Assembly: GCA_036897625.1 (NCBI GenBank)
Contig: JAYMTA010000012.1
Span: 59,244-123,243, forward strand
DNA from: Pelargonium cotyledonis
Lineage: Eukaryota > Streptophyta > Magnoliopsida > Geraniales > Geraniaceae
Reading direction: 5' to 3'
Length of the DNA stretch: 64,000 bases
A program made the translations under genes and the position numbers. Within the stretch, counting starts at the first letter, position 1, and every line of letters starts with the position of its first letter. Shown in pieces: positions 1 through 13,515 of the stretch. Below the pieces are notes generated by a model, which was given only the letters and a program-made list of their open reading frames with translations, had not been told where the DNA came from and did not search any database.

Positions 1-590
1 AAATTCCCCCGAGTCTAGCTCGTATTTTCAAGATAAGGAATTTTATGGTTTTATTTATCTGATACTATAAACCGGCATTTTGGTATCCTTTTTAATCAGC
101 TAAGACCAGTAACAGCCCAAAAACTTTTTTAAAAGTGTTCTGATTCAGATGAGGACTGCTAAGACTTTTGTGGATCAAATTAAGGCCAAGAATGTTACAC
201 GAGCCCGATTGACTCGAAATTAAAAAGCCCTTTAGCTTGAGTGGAGATATGGGATAAGATTCTTTTGAAAAAACTTCAACTTACTTGGAGTACCTTTTAT
301 ATTCTGAAGCATATAATTTTTTTTTACTAAGAAAACTTCTAATTTTCTTGAAGAAGCGTTGTATTGTAAGAGGCTACAAAGGTCTAACCTAGAAGAAGCA
401 TCCGTTGTTTCTAAACAAGGGTTCCAGTTGCCACCATTTTTATGTATGCCTGGAGTTTGACTTCCGATTTGTCTTCTAAGTGTTTTCTGTCCATTTTTGT
501 CTCTCTTTTTTAGTAGAATTCCTTTTTCTTGTTACTTTAGATAATAATCGAGACTCAATAGGGGATAGGGCTCGGCTAGGGTTTTACCAC
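1..590. other. Gene-free AT-rich matrix
   Basis: No open frame of note on either strand. The stretch is A/T-rich with short scattered G/C clusters and no repeat or tRNA-like motif that I can see. Confidence 0.6.
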
Positions 591-880
591 TCCTTGAAGG
601 CAACAACAAGAAGAAAGCAGTGGATATAGGAATTTTCCTTAAGTGTATACTATCTATTAACTCTAATACAATACTTATAGAGTAAATAAATCTCCTAACT
701 ATAGAACTCTAATAGATAAGACTCTAGTAATAATAGAGAAGTGTAATAGAACTGCTTACAAGAATACAATAGGCAGTATAGTTCCAGTAAGTAAGGTTAT
801 AAGGTAGGTAGTATACCCACAAGCTACAGAGTACCATTATCAAGACAGTTATAGCTCATAAGCCCCTATTTCGAAATAAC
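591..880. other. Low-complexity TA-rich island
   Basis: Sequence built from short words such as CTCTAATA, TAGTAATA and ATAGAG, with no G/C clusters. It resembles the TA-rich module inside the 16-17.5 kb repeat units and one at 35.3 kb; it shares TACTATCTATTAA with the latter (648-660 and 35,325-35,337). That word is too short and AT-rich to prove common origin. No gene seen. Confidence 0.35.
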
Positions 881-2061
881 TTATATTTTATTATAAACTT
901 ACTCTAGTATTCCTTATAATTATAAGAAAGTCTTTACTATCATATCAAAGTGGGATTCTTCGAACAATCTCAGCTCTAAAGACTTTTAGCTGCTCTACGT
1001 AACCGACTTCTTATACTGTCCTCTCTTAGGAGCTTATAGACCATATCTTGAAAGGATCTATTCCAACAAAAAAGCTGTACGCCTTTGTAATGAAGTAACC
1101 AGATTTAGCTTTTTCTCTGGGGGTCTTTGATAGAAGATTCTAAAGGTAGCAAAAAGAGATAGAAGTGATATAATAATCGTTGCCCTTTCTCAGGGATACT
1201 CGTATATACATTGAAGTTTAGAAGCCTTAGTCTTTAAAGTTTTATGTAATAAATTTTAAAATTTCTGTGTGATAAGCTTGGATGGATATACTTAGCTTAA
1301 ATCTATTATAATAATAATACCTTTTGCCTTTTTAGCAAGGAGAGAGCTGCCCAGGCGGGGAATTCTGGTACGGTTGTAATAAAGGTTTTTAGTTCTAGAT
1401 GTATTCCGGTTTATTGGGAGTAATATACTCAAGATCGGCACACTTTGTTTTATAACTATATTATGCCTCACGGAAAGACTTTTTTATATGATTATATAAG
1501 CGACTCTCGTTTGAAAGAAAGCTTCAGTCAGAAAGGTCACAAGACTAGCATACCCCCAACAACGTGATATACTAAAATCAGTGAGATGCTTAGTGCCTTC
1601 CTACTTGTTGTATGTTATAATCCCCTCGTAAGTATTCCGAGTAACTCAAGCCAAGTTTTTTTTTTTAATTTTGAGTAGAATAACTAGTATAGTTAAAGAC
1701 CTCAGTAAGAAAGAAGTTTACTAATTAGAACCCTTATCTATATAGATATAATAGAAACTCTTTTAAATGAGAGCAATTCTGTTCTAAGTGTCCTATACGA
1801 AACTAGTTGAGATCCTCGGTAGAATAACTCTATAAAACAAAACCCTATACTAACTAATTAGGAGAGAGACTTCAAGGAGTCCCTTTTTCAGAGATATTTA
1901 CGAAGTCTCAGTTTCAAAAAGAATTAGTAATTGACGTATAATATAACATAACTAGCACGGAGTGAAGTAAGTTAGTTCTAAAATGACTCTTTTATCTATG
2001 AATATTAATAAATGGAGAGGACTAGTGCCGCCTTTTTTGATCTTATCTTTACGATACAAAA
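881..2061. other. Gene-free matrix
   Basis: No coding frame. Contains an 11-T run at 1,656-1,666 and a palindrome-like cluster AAGGAGTCCCTTTTT at about 1,874-1,888. Otherwise featureless. Confidence 0.55.
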
Positions 2062-2118
2062 AAATACTGGTACAACGTTAATACAAGGGTATTGTGGACG
2101 AGGGTTCAATTCTTAAGT
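2062..2118 (+). pseudogene. Possible tRNA relic
   Basis: A D-arm-like CTGGTACAACG is followed about 25 nt later by GAGGGTTCAATTCTT, which fits a T-arm. The spacing suits a tRNA body, but the acceptor and anticodon stems do not pair convincingly. This is among the weaker members of the series and could be chance. Confidence 0.3.
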
Positions 2119-2837
2119 TTACACTAGTTTTTCAACGGGGCTAATCCCAGATTTATAGATATCTTGGGATATTGACTAATAAAGTTCCCTGTTTGCTTAG
2201 CTTTAGCTGAAACTGGATCCTATGGATCTTAGGCTCGTGTTACATTAATCTACAGCAGTATCAAGGCTTTAAAATTAACCGGAGTCCCTAGAAACCACTT
2301 TTTTAAATTCTCTTGGGTAGGGGTGACAGCTTTCTTGATAGTATTTTAGGGATAAGAAAAACTTCGTATAGTCTCTTTAATTGGCACCTTGTTCTTACAC
2401 CATACCTTTACTCTCATTAAAACTTAGTCAAAACAATTAGAAAAACTAGAACTTTTCTGAGCCGCCCACTGAAACAATTGTAAACTTTTAGACTGTTTCT
2501 TTAGAAGTTCTAGAATCCCCAGAGAGTTAGTGCCTATTCCTTAAGACTTTTTTAGAGAAACCCATTGCTTTAGTAATTCTCGTTGTTAAGGCTTTCTCTA
2601 GGCTTGCCTCTTGCTCCATTTTTGTCCGTAGTACTCACTTTTGGGAATACCAAAAAAGGGGAATCTGGGTTTTCTTAAAGGACTTATCGCCAGGATTTCA
2701 TATCGTAATAACCAATGTAATTTACAGAGGATTCATTTACTATAATAGCATTAAACCCACATCACATAATTACGACTAAGAGTGCGTGCTCTCTACCGCG
2801 GTTAATTCTAAATATTTAGATTTTGTCTAACTAAGTT
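2119..2837. other. Gene-free matrix
   Basis: No coding frame, repeat or structural RNA seen. G/C clusters recur at irregular short intervals. Confidence 0.5.
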
Positions 2838-2906
2838 TGCAAGTTTGAACCTGTGGCCGTTAGGTTCAAAGTCCAGTGCTCTACCAATTGACAACTGAAT
2901 AGAAAT
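2838..2906 (-). pseudogene. tRNA-Gln-like pseudogene (UUG)
   Basis: Read on the minus strand it has the D-arm end AATTGGTAGAGCA, then a tRNA-like anticodon loop CTTTGAA placing TTG at the anticodon (glutamine), then CACAGGTTCAAAC as the T-loop. The order and spacing are those of a tRNA. The anticodon stem halves (CTGGA and CCTAA), the T stem and the acceptor no longer pair, so it reads as a decayed gene. The GGTAGAGCA word is typical of bacterial and organellar tRNAs. The amino-acid identity is inference from one loop. Confidence 0.6.
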
Positions 2907-4000
2907 GCTTAGAATATACAAGAGAGCTACTATTTCTAAGAATATTCATTACAAAGTAAGTACCAGCTGAAGTCTAACCCGAACTAAGGAAATTTCAGAT
3001 CTTCCCTTCTTTCTAAAATCTCTCAGACTTATACAGGATTCAAGCATCTATTTGACATAAAAACTCATTATATATGGAGCTTGTAATGCCTTAGTATCCT
3101 GGGTAAGATCTTAGTATTATGCTGAATAATTAATTATGGGGAACTAAAGTATTGCATACAAAGAAAGTCTTTTTAGAAAAGCTTACACTGCAAATATATA
3201 GAATATATTAGAAGTTTTTAGTGCTTCTTTGAGTAATTCCCAGGTTTTCTTTCGATTGACAAAGTTTAGACTTCTTGGTTTTATCTGAGATTGGAAAACT
3301 CTTACACATTTCTAATCAATTTACTAAACTTGCATTATACCTTGATAGAAACTCAAAACTATTCTAAGTAAGAAATAACAAGCGCTTAAATTTTCTCAAA
3401 AGCTTCTCTTGTATCTACTACTTTAGTTTTCAAATTCCTCGAGATCAAATCCCTGCATATACTCCTCTCACTTTACCTTCCTAAAAGGGGAGACTACAAT
3501 TGAGGATAGCCCAACTAGAAAGTCATACATGTTTCCCTTGTTTTACTTAGTACCTCCAAAGCTTTGTGGTGTTTTATTAGAATTATAGGATATCCTATAA
3601 GATTAGTCAAACCGCTTAAGCTAGATCTCCTAAAGGAATTTCCCTCCATTTTTCACTACTAATAAGTACAGAAGTACAAAAAAGACCTACTGGTTTAATA
3701 CCTGGTTTTAGAAGACGTAAGAATTTAGAACACTGACTTTTTAAGGAACTCTCTTATTCCACAAACTTAAAGGGCAGCCTCATAAGTAAGGAATGCTTTA
3801 ATTAGAGTTCCTAAAGATTTTTGCTTTTTCCTTTGCTCTTTAAGTACTATTCCGCTAAAAGCCTTCTTATCTCCACAGCTAGACGGGTTCATTACACGGA
3901 ATATACCGGAAATTTAGATCTAGATCTTGTACCAGAAGAGCAGGTTAAGTTAGAGAAGTAGTTAGGACTTGAAGAAGGTAATTCTGTAGTTTGGTATTCT
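2907..4000. other. Gene-free matrix
   Basis: No gene seen. A 12-bp perfect palindrome AGATCTAGATCT lies at 3,916-3,927. Short G/C clusters occur throughout. Confidence 0.5.
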
Positions 4001-4800
4001 GGGTTTAGGCCTAGCTATTCAGATCCCTTGGAGTGTTCTCACATTTTAAGTAACAGTAACTATTTTGTTTAGGGAAGAGTTCACAAGATTCTTAATCTTA
4101 ACCTGATAAGATGTAACACTATTAATTGTAGCTTTTGTCTTTGTTGGAATGTCCTTAGTTCATGTATTCTTGATTGAGATTTTTAGGATTTTTATAGAAT
4201 AGATAGTTTAGGCACTTATTTCTCTGAAGTATGTAAAGTTGTAAAGGTATAAGCAAGGGCTAGTGGATTTAGAGTTGGTAGGATCCTAAAACAGTTGAAC
4301 AAGTTGGCAGTGTTAATCCCTTACCTTTAGTGGAGAGTAGTTAGGTTGGAAAGCTGTCTAAGGTCGGTGTAGCCAGTATTGAGAGTTTGAGTTCTTTGTA
4401 AACTAGGCCAAAGTACATGAAGTCCAAAGCTAGTGTATTCTTGGATTCAAAGGTTGGTCGCAGGAGGAGTACTTGATGCTAGAGAGCTTGTAAGCCGATA
4501 AAGGAGTGTCAATTCTCTTGGTGCTAATGGAATAACATAACCAGATTATCTAGACTAGAGAGGGATTTTTGGGTTTTGTATTCCATCTTGGCTTTGACTG
4601 TTGAAGGCTTTGTTCTTCAGGGAAAGAAATCTTCCTTAATAATTGAGGGAAATTCTATTCTTTTATGGATTTCCTAACTTGTTACTATTTCAGACTATAA
4701 TATTCTGACTATAATTAGGAAGTATGCCAAGCAGAATTAGTAATTTAAAAGGAGTCAATTAATTGCTTGAGCTTATTAGGTTTTGTTCTTGTCAAGTAAA
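4001..4800. other. G-rich-strand island without genes
   Basis: The plus strand carries clearly more G than C here (for example 4,261-4,500), TAG and GTT words are frequent, and the G/C clusters of the matrix are sparse. Two short words (4,487-4,498 and 4,537-4,547) recur in the same order at 9,986-9,997 and 10,077-10,087, but matches of that length are expected by chance at this composition. No coding frame. Confidence 0.35.
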
Positions 4801-7800
4801 TGGCAACTAAAGGCAGGATCCTGGATTCTTAATCTTAAATAAAAGGAGATTTATCATTACCCTTAGCTCTCACTTATCTTTTACAATGTCCTCTAACCTC
4901 TATTATAACATTTGTAAAAGTATTTGACTCTCTTAGGCGCCGCCCTGCTTTTAGTATTCTATTCCTAGTATATATGATCTGACTTGCTGCGCGTTATAAT
5001 TGAACTGGTGAAGCTTGTACTTTAAGTTCTCAACCTTTCCTTAATAAAATTAAGAGACGCAAAGTACTCCGATAGGAGCTTACTAGAATCCTTTTGTAGC
5101 TTTAGTTAGTACGTCTGTAGCATTGCTCATACAGTTTGAGAGGTCTGTAAAAGATAAATCAAAAAAAATTATACCCCTTAATTAAGTCTTTCAAATACCT
5201 TTTATTTCTTGTTAAATCTGCATTGTTGTAGAGTTATTTTTATACTATGTTCGCGGTATACAAAGCTGACAATGGGTAAGAGCTATGGATGGTTTCTGCA
5301 ATACGCTTACTAAACGGCAGTTCTACCCAGAGTCTTGAAGCGAGCGATAGAACTCTTTTTTTGAATATATTTCATAATTATTGACTCAGTGTATATACAA
5401 GAGTGCCCTTTAGGAAGAGAAAGCGTACTACAGCCTTGCTATTATCCGTAGTTTGAGAGGGGTACTCCAAGAGATTATGTAACTCAAAAGGTCGTAGTTT
5501 AAGATTTTTTTATAGCGTTTTCTTGAGAATATGTAGCTTATCCAGAGTCAACGAAAAATCCCGCTAGATTGATACGAACACAAATACCCGATATTTTTAA
5601 CTTATTCCAAGATTTCAATCTCATCTAAGAGAAGGTAGGAATTTAGTCAGTATAGGGACGAATAAATACAGTAATTGAATCCCTAACTGGTTGTTAATAA
5701 ACATTAAAAAGAATTTAGTAGCCCCTTTTAAAGCACTCATTTTAGTATTTCTTAGTTAGGAGCCCCTCAACCCTCAAGGGACACTTATATTTAATAGAGT
5801 GCCCCTTAACCTTAAGTAGGGTCTGGAGAAATTTACAGGATCTTGCGCATCAAAGAAATTCCCTTTTATAATTTTAAGAAAGCTCTTTTCAAAAGCAAAG
5901 GGAGTCGTGACGAGAAGTTCCTCCTTATAGAATACTCTGTTAAAAATTTCACGTGAGACATGATAAGAAAACCTTTTGATTGAAACAGATACTAAATAAA
6001 GTTTCATTTGATAAGACTCGCAGTAGTTATTTCTTTCTGATAGAGGGGCCTAGGGCAGATCTAAGTATTTCATTACAAGCGGGTTATATTATAAAAAAAG
6101 AGTGCCCCGTTTATAGCCCCTTTTAAAACTCCTCCCTCAAGGTTTATTGCAAAGTATATTCGCCATAAGGTAGTCAACTACAGGCTATAGGAGATGCTAA
6201 ATAAAAAGGCACAGGAGTTCAAGTTAGGCGCGGCTTTGTTTTATATACTAGATAAATAGAATTCCTAGCTCTTCCTTTATTTTGGGGTTTACCTTATACT
6301 TATTTACACTTCTTGTTCTTCGATTTTTCCTTGACCTTAATTAGGACTAATAGACTCTATTTCTATTCTTTTTTTGTATCTTGTATTCACTTAATTTAGT
6401 ACTAGAATTCTTTTTAATAGAATAAAGTTTTATTCATATGTTTTTATACCTTATATACCAGGAACCCCGATTCGAGAAGCCCCTTTTAGGTTAGTGAGTA
6501 TCAATTTAGTACTTTAAGTTTAAGATATGCGTATTAAGACAAAAAGAAGGGTTTGACAAGCTCACGTCGACAAGGAGTTTCCAACTTCGGTAGCCTTTAT
6601 TAATTAAGCGGGTTTCGTTTTCTTTTGTAGACTGAATAGAATATAATTAAACGAGGAATTTCCCTTCTGTTTCTGTTTAGACCCACTCGACAGTAACGTA
6701 AAACGCAGCTTAGTTTAAATGGTTTACTTTTTTATGATACTAAAAATCTTCAGGTTAGGTCCTAGATTAAAAGTACCAAACAAGGGTTGTCTGAGGGACA
6801 AAACCCTTTCAATCAAAGAGCTATAGTTATCTCAAAAAAATATATTGTTGTATTAGGGCTTTTCTCAGAGAAAATTTACTAAATTATAAGAGTCAGGTTT
6901 GACTTTTTCTAGTTAATACCACTTCAACAAGGATATTACAAACTAAGAGTTCCCCGTTAAGAGCGCATTCTTCTAATTAAGACCTATTGGGATACTCATT
7001 TCCTAAGTAAGTACTCACGAAAGAAAACCCTGTCAATTGATACTTCAAAAACTAAATAAGATATAGAATTATACTATAGATAACAGCTAGCACAAGCTTA
7101 AATATGTAATTGGATAAGAGAAAGAACTAGGAACCCCGTTTGCTGAGAGAATATTTAATTAAAGTGGCATAATCTATAGGAGAACCTTACTTCAGTTACT
7201 TCCTTACAAAGGAGTAATATTATTCCCACAAATAGTACTAAACCGGACCTTTGCAATCTCTTTTAATCAGATACCGCACCTCGGACTAAATATGAAGTAT
7301 TGAACAATACACCAGAATCTGAGGATTACAGTCGGGTTATAAAACTCTTAGGTGTCTCCTTCGGAGCTATTCAATAAGCCAGCATCCTAGTAAGAGTACT
7401 ATATTATGATTCTATACTCGAGCAGCTCTTAAAATGGATTTTCCAAGATTGTTTATTCAGTACCTAACCTACTTTTGTTTATACTACACTTAATTAAGAA
7501 TGCATTGGATACCTTATAAGCCCGCGCAATATCCGTAAAAGGAAAACCTACTCGGAGAGAGACAAGCTAATTATTAAATTCCTATTGAGAACTGTTCCTA
7601 GACAGAAACTCTACTTTGATTTACCTGTGAGTTTTTGTATACCCGAAATCCTTAATTTCTTAATTTATGGTATAAGATAAAGTCTATTTACAGTAAGACT
7701 CTAAAGGACCCCCTTATTATTAGAATAGATAGCAACACGGGTGACATAGGGGTGCACTTCTCTGGGTTTAGGGAGGCCCCTAATAGGAATCTGGACACTT

Positions 7801-9830
7801 CGTTTGAAAGAAAAGTTTGAACTATTAGAAAAAAAAGGTACATTTCGTACAAGAACTAAAAAATTTTGATATATTGTTGGAATCACTTAAATAGACGTAT
7901 TGCTACAGCCCCTTATTTATAATTGTGAATTATGCCACTCAGGATTAGGGGTTTTCTTTGAAGCAAGACAAAGTAAAGGCTTCATAAGTCGTGCCATACT
8001 CAGTAGTTTAGTCCACTATTTGACTTTTTACCGACCGCAAGTATAACGAAGAGTAATAAAAAAACATATTGGGTTTCATTAGAGTAGCTACACCTGGGCT
8101 ATACGTATCGTCACAAAGAAGTCTTTCTCAATTAAAAGGTGCAGAGATTTACTAAAAGCTTCGAGAAATAAAAATAAGTAAGAACGAGAATACTAGTTAA
8201 TTGTATAAATTACGGGGCTCTCTTACCCAGGGTACATACAGGGTAGTGTTTTTTTTAGTACAACTCTTGAAAAAAAACTATTGAAAGTATATCAGATCGT
8301 ATACAATTAAGAAAACTCTCGACCTAGTCTAGTATAATATATACTGCTTTCTATTAGCTACTGGGGATAAGGTCTATATACAAGGACTCTATTAAGGACT
8401 CAACAAAGTTATTTTTTTATGACTTTGGTTAGTAAAAGTTTAGAAATATTCCCCCATCCCGACAAGGAGCACCCCTTTGCTATATGTATTGAAAAGCTTC
8501 CGTTTGATAAGTTATTCCCAAGGACTTTGTAAAAGTTAAGAGTATAGAGTCTCCGGAAAAGATAAAGTTTTAGGTCGGTATTACAGGATAATGTATATTT
8601 CGAGGATGCTATAGCTTAGTGGTTTTAGTCCAGCCCCCTTTAGATTATAGCCGGGATTGCCCAGATAAAGTACTACGGAATAAAGTATGCCTTTTCTTTT
8701 TTGAGGAATCTACGGTAGGGTTGCTTTTTTTCTATATACCGTCAAAATATATAATGCGAGGAGCTCCCCTTTTAATTAATTACCGCTCTTGCTGTCTAGC
8801 TTCTTCTTTATGAAAAGTGTTTCACAATAGCTTAGTAACTACCCTACGGACACTAGTGTCTCCTGTTGGAATAGGCTCTGGTACTTGAGTACTTTCTTGT
8901 TGGAATCTATTGTTTACCCCCTCCTTTTACGAGTCCTGGGATCAAAATAAATAAATAGAGAAAGTAAGGAAAAGCTCCCTTTCAAAAATAAAGTAATTCA
9001 CTAGCCCGAGTCATAAAATACAGCAGGGCACTATAATTGTAAGAGTTTAGGGAGGGCTCTCAGCTATTTATGAGTAGTTTTTTTCGATTTGAGAGCGGAG
9101 TACCCGGTAAAACATTACATAAGTAATTAAAGGTACTTATTATATATTATGTGAAAGCTTGGCAGCTAATCTACAAAACAAAACTCTTCCTTAAGTCTAA
9201 TACTATTAAAACTTGAGGAACTCTAGACTTAATTTTTTGAACGCTTTTTTTAGTACCTTACAGACTCTAAAACTAAGAATATCCCAATAAAAGACTCCGA
9301 ACGCAGCAAAAAAGTTTCTCATTTCAGGAATCTAATTTAAGGAGCACCGAAACTCTAGAAACTTTTTCTCTGAATTAAGGGATTAGAATATCTGGCACAG
9401 AGCGGGATACAGGTTTTGAAAAGTCTTCCTTACCCCAGCATTTGCCGGAAATTCCTTAAAGTTTGTTATGAAAGAGCTAAAGAAATAAACAAATAAAGAG
9501 GTCTGGGTTTAACCCTTACTTTTCTAGGACTCCTTATTAAATTTTAGAAAAAGAAGTTTTTTAGAGTAATTTAAAGCCAGCCCTTAGATTTCTTCTATTA
9601 TATCTATTAGAAGTTATTCTAAAGGGAATGCCTGACAAGTTATTTAATGAAGCACTGCTTTAAGTTCAAATACAAAGGATTCCTTGAGTCTTAAGAAATA
9701 CCGAGTAGACTTATACCTTTTCGTAGGAAACAGTGGGAAAACTTGAGTTTGACTTTCGCAGCTTTTAAGTAAGGGTGCTTTTCTAACTGGAATTAACAGG
9801 GATAGTAGGCAAATAAAGGAGATAATCCTA
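4801..9830. other. Five kilobases of gene-free matrix
   Basis: Both strands are closed by frequent stops; the longest frames are about 60-77 codons and look random. G/C clusters such as AGCCCCTTTTA recur (about 5,705, 6,113, 6,478). The word TTACCGACCG at 8,028-8,037 also occurs inside a repeat unit at 13,896 and at 34,469. A possible minus-strand D-arm half (TGGGTAGAAC) lies near 5,320-5,331 with no T-arm partner. No tRNA-like sequence with both boxes is present, unlike the matrix further right. Confidence 0.5.
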
Positions 9831-11301
9831 AGTCAACATTCCTGGTCCACTTTCGGTGTTTTACTTATTGTACTTTGAACCTATAAATCCTCTAGCCTAA
9901 GGCTAGATTTATCTTGTAGCCCAAGGCAAGCTGTAGCTATCAACTGCAATGCTAAAGGAGAGGCTGTATTCTTTGTGTCCTTGTACTTGTAAGCCGACTT
10001 TCTAGTGCTGCTAATACTTTATAGCTGCTGTTGCTATTAGGTTACTATTCCTGATTTTAGTATTATTCTTTACTGTATAACCAGATTTGTTCTTTTGCTT
10101 TTAACTAGAAATACACTCACTTGTTATAACCATTGAGGTACTTTATTCCGGTTGTACTAATTCTTGTTCTGGTGTTTGCTGTTAATGCTCTTTAGGACCA
10201 AACCCAGCTAGAATATTGTTTTAGATCTAATCTTTTCTTTGAAAGAGCCCTCATCTGTATCTGTAATAGAATGTCCTTCTTCTTAGGACCCAACTAGAAA
10301 CCCTCTTTTGCAAACTAATCCTAGGAACTTACAGGAATCTGTTATTTGTTGTGAGCTACACTTCCCCTTAGCTTTGGCTCGTTTCCATTAGCACAAGATA
10401 ATCAAGTCCTATAGTTACTTATTTACAGGAACCTCTAAGAAAACAAGGAATACAAAATCTAAGACTCCTGCTTACAAGCTTACAAGGACATTAGATTAGC
10501 CACAAAGCAAAACTATGAAGGAATACATTTTCTAGAATCCTTTGCCGGCTTACCTCGTTATTCTAAGGTCCAAAGACAAGAAAATCCATTTACAATTATC
10601 TGTTATGCCTTCTATCCGCTTATATCGGAATCAAGAGGGAAAGCTCTTGACAAGAATACCAATTAGCTTATCTATAACTCAAAGGAATACTAATACAAAT
10701 TCTTAGGATTATCTGCTTTGCCCATAGCCCGGCTTATAAAACTGCTATGACTTTCTTTAACCTCAGGAAATAGTAGAATAAATCAGTTTCTGTTCCTGCT
10801 ATACACAATTACACAATTATCGGAATAAAGCTTTCTAGCATCAAGATAAACTTTTGAAAGTCAAAAGAAAATAGAATTAGGAATAGACTCTCGAAATGGA
10901 ATCTCTAATCTAAGTCTAAGGAAAGGTCTTTCCAAATAATAATTACAGAGACTGTTAGATTTTTTATTTCCTGTTAAAATCCTAAAACAAATCTGGTTTC
11001 TACCATCAATTAAGGTGTTTGTACAACCCATAACCATGCTTCAGAATTCTATCCCGGAAACTAAGGACATGAAAGCAACTCCCTTAAATGAGATTCCAAA
11101 TAAAAGAAAGAAATACTAAAGAAAAAAAGCAATACACGTTAAAGCAAAGAGCCCCGAAGTTTCTATAAATTCTTGCTCCTAGTGCCAGTTTATATGCTTT
11201 ATTAAGGGGTGGGTAGTACATTTACCTCTGAAAAAACATTAGATTTCTTATAGTTCAAAAATCTTATAAATACAGGAATCGCCAAAATACGGACTAGAAC
11301 T

Positions 11302-11325
11302 ATTACTTATTATATTACTTATTAT
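11302..11325. repeat. 12-bp perfect tandem duplication
   Basis: ATTACTTATTAT occurs twice back to back, consistent with replication slippage. Confidence 0.8.
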
Positions 11326-11461
11326 CCGGATCCTGATACTAAAAACAAATAGAAAAGGAAACAATTTTCCTAAACCTTTCCTTGGCTTGTGAATACCGGA
11401 GAAGTCTAATCTTTATATGGACTACTTTGCAGACTAGAAGAATTACTGTCTATCATTGAGA

Positions 11462-11860
11462 GGGATTTCTTAAGGGTTTACTTTGTTACAGATAAAAGAC
11501 TAAACTCCTCTTATTCCTTGTAGCTTATTGAAAAAGAGGAAAGTCCCTTAGAAAAATCCTGAGTACATCCATCTTACCGAGTAACCAAGAATGATTAGGA
11601 GGTTAGGGCAAAAATAGTATATTATAGATAAAACACCTTACACTAGAAGAACCCATTAGAACTAGAAAAACAGGGTTCTAAAAGATACAAATGACTCAAA
11701 TGACTTTAGCCCTACTTCGAAAACCCGTAAAACTAAAAGAATTAATCCAGCGCTGAAACCTCACAATATATAATTCTCCAGAATGCTATGATAAAGCCTC
11801 ATCCGCAAGTGTACAGAGAGGTGGAGATAGAGTCAAGATTTACTATGTTTTAGAACTATA
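11462..11860 (+). repeat. Island repeat unit, copy 1
   Basis: Begins GGGATTTCTTAAGGG and CTTTGTTACAGAT, continues with the core ACTCCTCTTATTCCTTGTAG, then ATCCATCTTACCGAG, AGGAGGTTAGG and ACACCTTACACTAG, then CCAGAATGC and GCCTCATCCGCAAG. It ends in a 28-nt stretch (11,828-11,855) that is identical to 13,487-13,514. Every landmark recurs in the same order in one or more other units. No coding frame runs through it. Confidence 0.7.
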
Positions 11861-12019
11861 TATATACCCTGTTTTTAGGACCTCATTAAAGTAGATACTT
11901 ACACGAGTTAGATTAGAAGAGAGGGGAGACTACCAGGAGCTTAGGGTTAAGCTTCTTCAAGAATTGTATTAGTATTACTCTTCTTAATTAGATATAATGG
12001 AGTATTATAAGCAGCGTCT

Positions 12020-12215
12020 TACTTATAAGGGAGAATTCCTTGCTCTATGGTAGCTTATCGTTAAAAGAGGATTAAGCCTTAGATAGTTATGTATTAATCC
12101 ATCTACCTGACCGGCACCACGTAGTAAGGGAAGGAAATGCATTTAGTATTACAGATAGAACAATTCATACACTATAACAACCACCACCAAAAACAGACTC
12201 TTAAAAAAGGAAACT
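12020..12215 (+). repeat. Island repeat core fragment
   Basis: Carries AATTCCTTGCTCTATG then GTAGCTTATCGTTA; the latter 14 nt are identical to the core at about 14,590. It is followed by AATCCATCTACCTGACC and CACTATAACAACCACCACC, matching the order in other units. The upstream module is missing or unrecognisable. Confidence 0.6.
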
Positions 12216-12603
12216 TTTAATGACTTAGCTTCAAATCTTTACTATCGAGAAAACCAGAACCTAATTGAAATACCAAAACTTAAAGATAACAAATCAGGAT
12301 GATCAATTAGAACAATAACAAAAAACTGATTGTAAGCTTTTCCTTGCATTAATAAAAAGTAACAGGAATAATGAGTCTATCCCGTAATTTGTTTGTGTTT
12401 GTGTTGGTGTATACATTACGTTTTATTTCTTATTTGTTTATTCCGCATACATAGAACTTCCTTAAGTTTCAGGATAAAGAAAAGAAGGACATATGAAAGC
12501 AGGAATTTAGATTAAGAATTCTCTTTATCTAAGTTAGTTAATTCCTATAGTTATATATTATCCAGGAACTCTCCTCAAATAGTTACTACTAAACTACTAA
12601 GTG

Positions 12604-12623
12604 GTTTATATCTGTTTATATCT
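12604..12623. repeat. 10-bp perfect tandem duplication
   Basis: GTTTATATCT occurs twice back to back. Confidence 0.75.
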
Positions 12624-13021
12624 AAGGAATAAGCTCCAATAGAACAAGAGCTCCGGTGACTTCCTACAAGATCCTGTAGAAGGAAATCAATCCTAGACTC
12701 TAAACTCAAAAGAAATAGAATCTGTTCCACGAATACAATTATCCTAAACTATGGAAAAGAAAATATCCGGGTATGATAGGAATCTTAAATCCCTTAAATT
12801 ATTCAGTACAATAAGGAAAACTACAATAAATATTTCCTAAACCCTAAAGCTGCTATACTCTTCATCAGAACTCTTAAATATGCCTTACTTGCTTGTTGCT
12901 TACAAAAGGAAAACTTCACTACCTCTATACAATTAAGGATATCCTCTCTTCTATAAAATCTAAAACGAGACCTCTTTAAATAGCTCTAAAAAGCTCAGGA
13001 TTACAAATACAGATTAGATCT

Positions 13022-13515
13022 GGGATTTCCTAAGGGTTTGACTTTGCTACAGAGACAGAAAAATACCTGTTGCTTTTCTATAACTTACCTTAAATCCCTA
13101 TTCCATATCCGTATAGTATTATGAAGGAACATACTTACACTAGGACCATCAACAGCCAACAGCTTAAAAAAAAAAAAAGCTAAAACTTAGTTCTTTAGAC
13201 CAAAAGTAGTAAAGGCTTCTAATCTGAAACCTGGAAACAGAATAAATAAACTGACTTTCATACCTTCCTTCTGGACTTTATTTACTTGAATGACTTACTC
13301 TAGTTGTGAAAAATCTTAATTCTAACTATCAGAACCTAAAAACAAAAAGAATTAGCTAATCCAAATAAAACCTAATATCCAAATTATTATCCAGAATGCC
13401 ATTTAGATAGAAAAGGAAAAGCCTCGTCGCAAGTATTCTAACCTTGTAACAAGAGGTTAAGCTGCCTTTTGGAGACCTTTCATAGGTAGAGTCAAGATTT
13501 ACTATGTTTTAGAAG
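13022..13515 (+). repeat. Island repeat unit, copy 2
   Basis: Starts GGGATTTCCTAAGGGTTTG then ACTTTGCTACAG, aligning with copy 1 at a distance of 1,560 bp. CCAGAATGC and GCCTCGTCGCAAG align at 1,613 bp, and the terminal 28-nt identity at 1,659 bp, so the spacing grows through small insertions. The middle is strongly diverged and includes a 13-A run at 13,166-13,178. Confidence 0.7.

Noticed and set aside
1347-1381. Group II intron domain V-like stretch (AGAGCTG ... GTACGGTT)
   Set aside because: The outer pairs fit, but the upper helix, bulge and tetraloop do not form, and no intron ORF or other domain is near.
4487-10087. Shared words CTTGTAAGCCGA and ATAACCAGATT in the same order at 4.49 and 9.99 kb
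   Set aside because: By my estimate several such paired 11-12-mer coincidences are expected in 64 kb of this composition.
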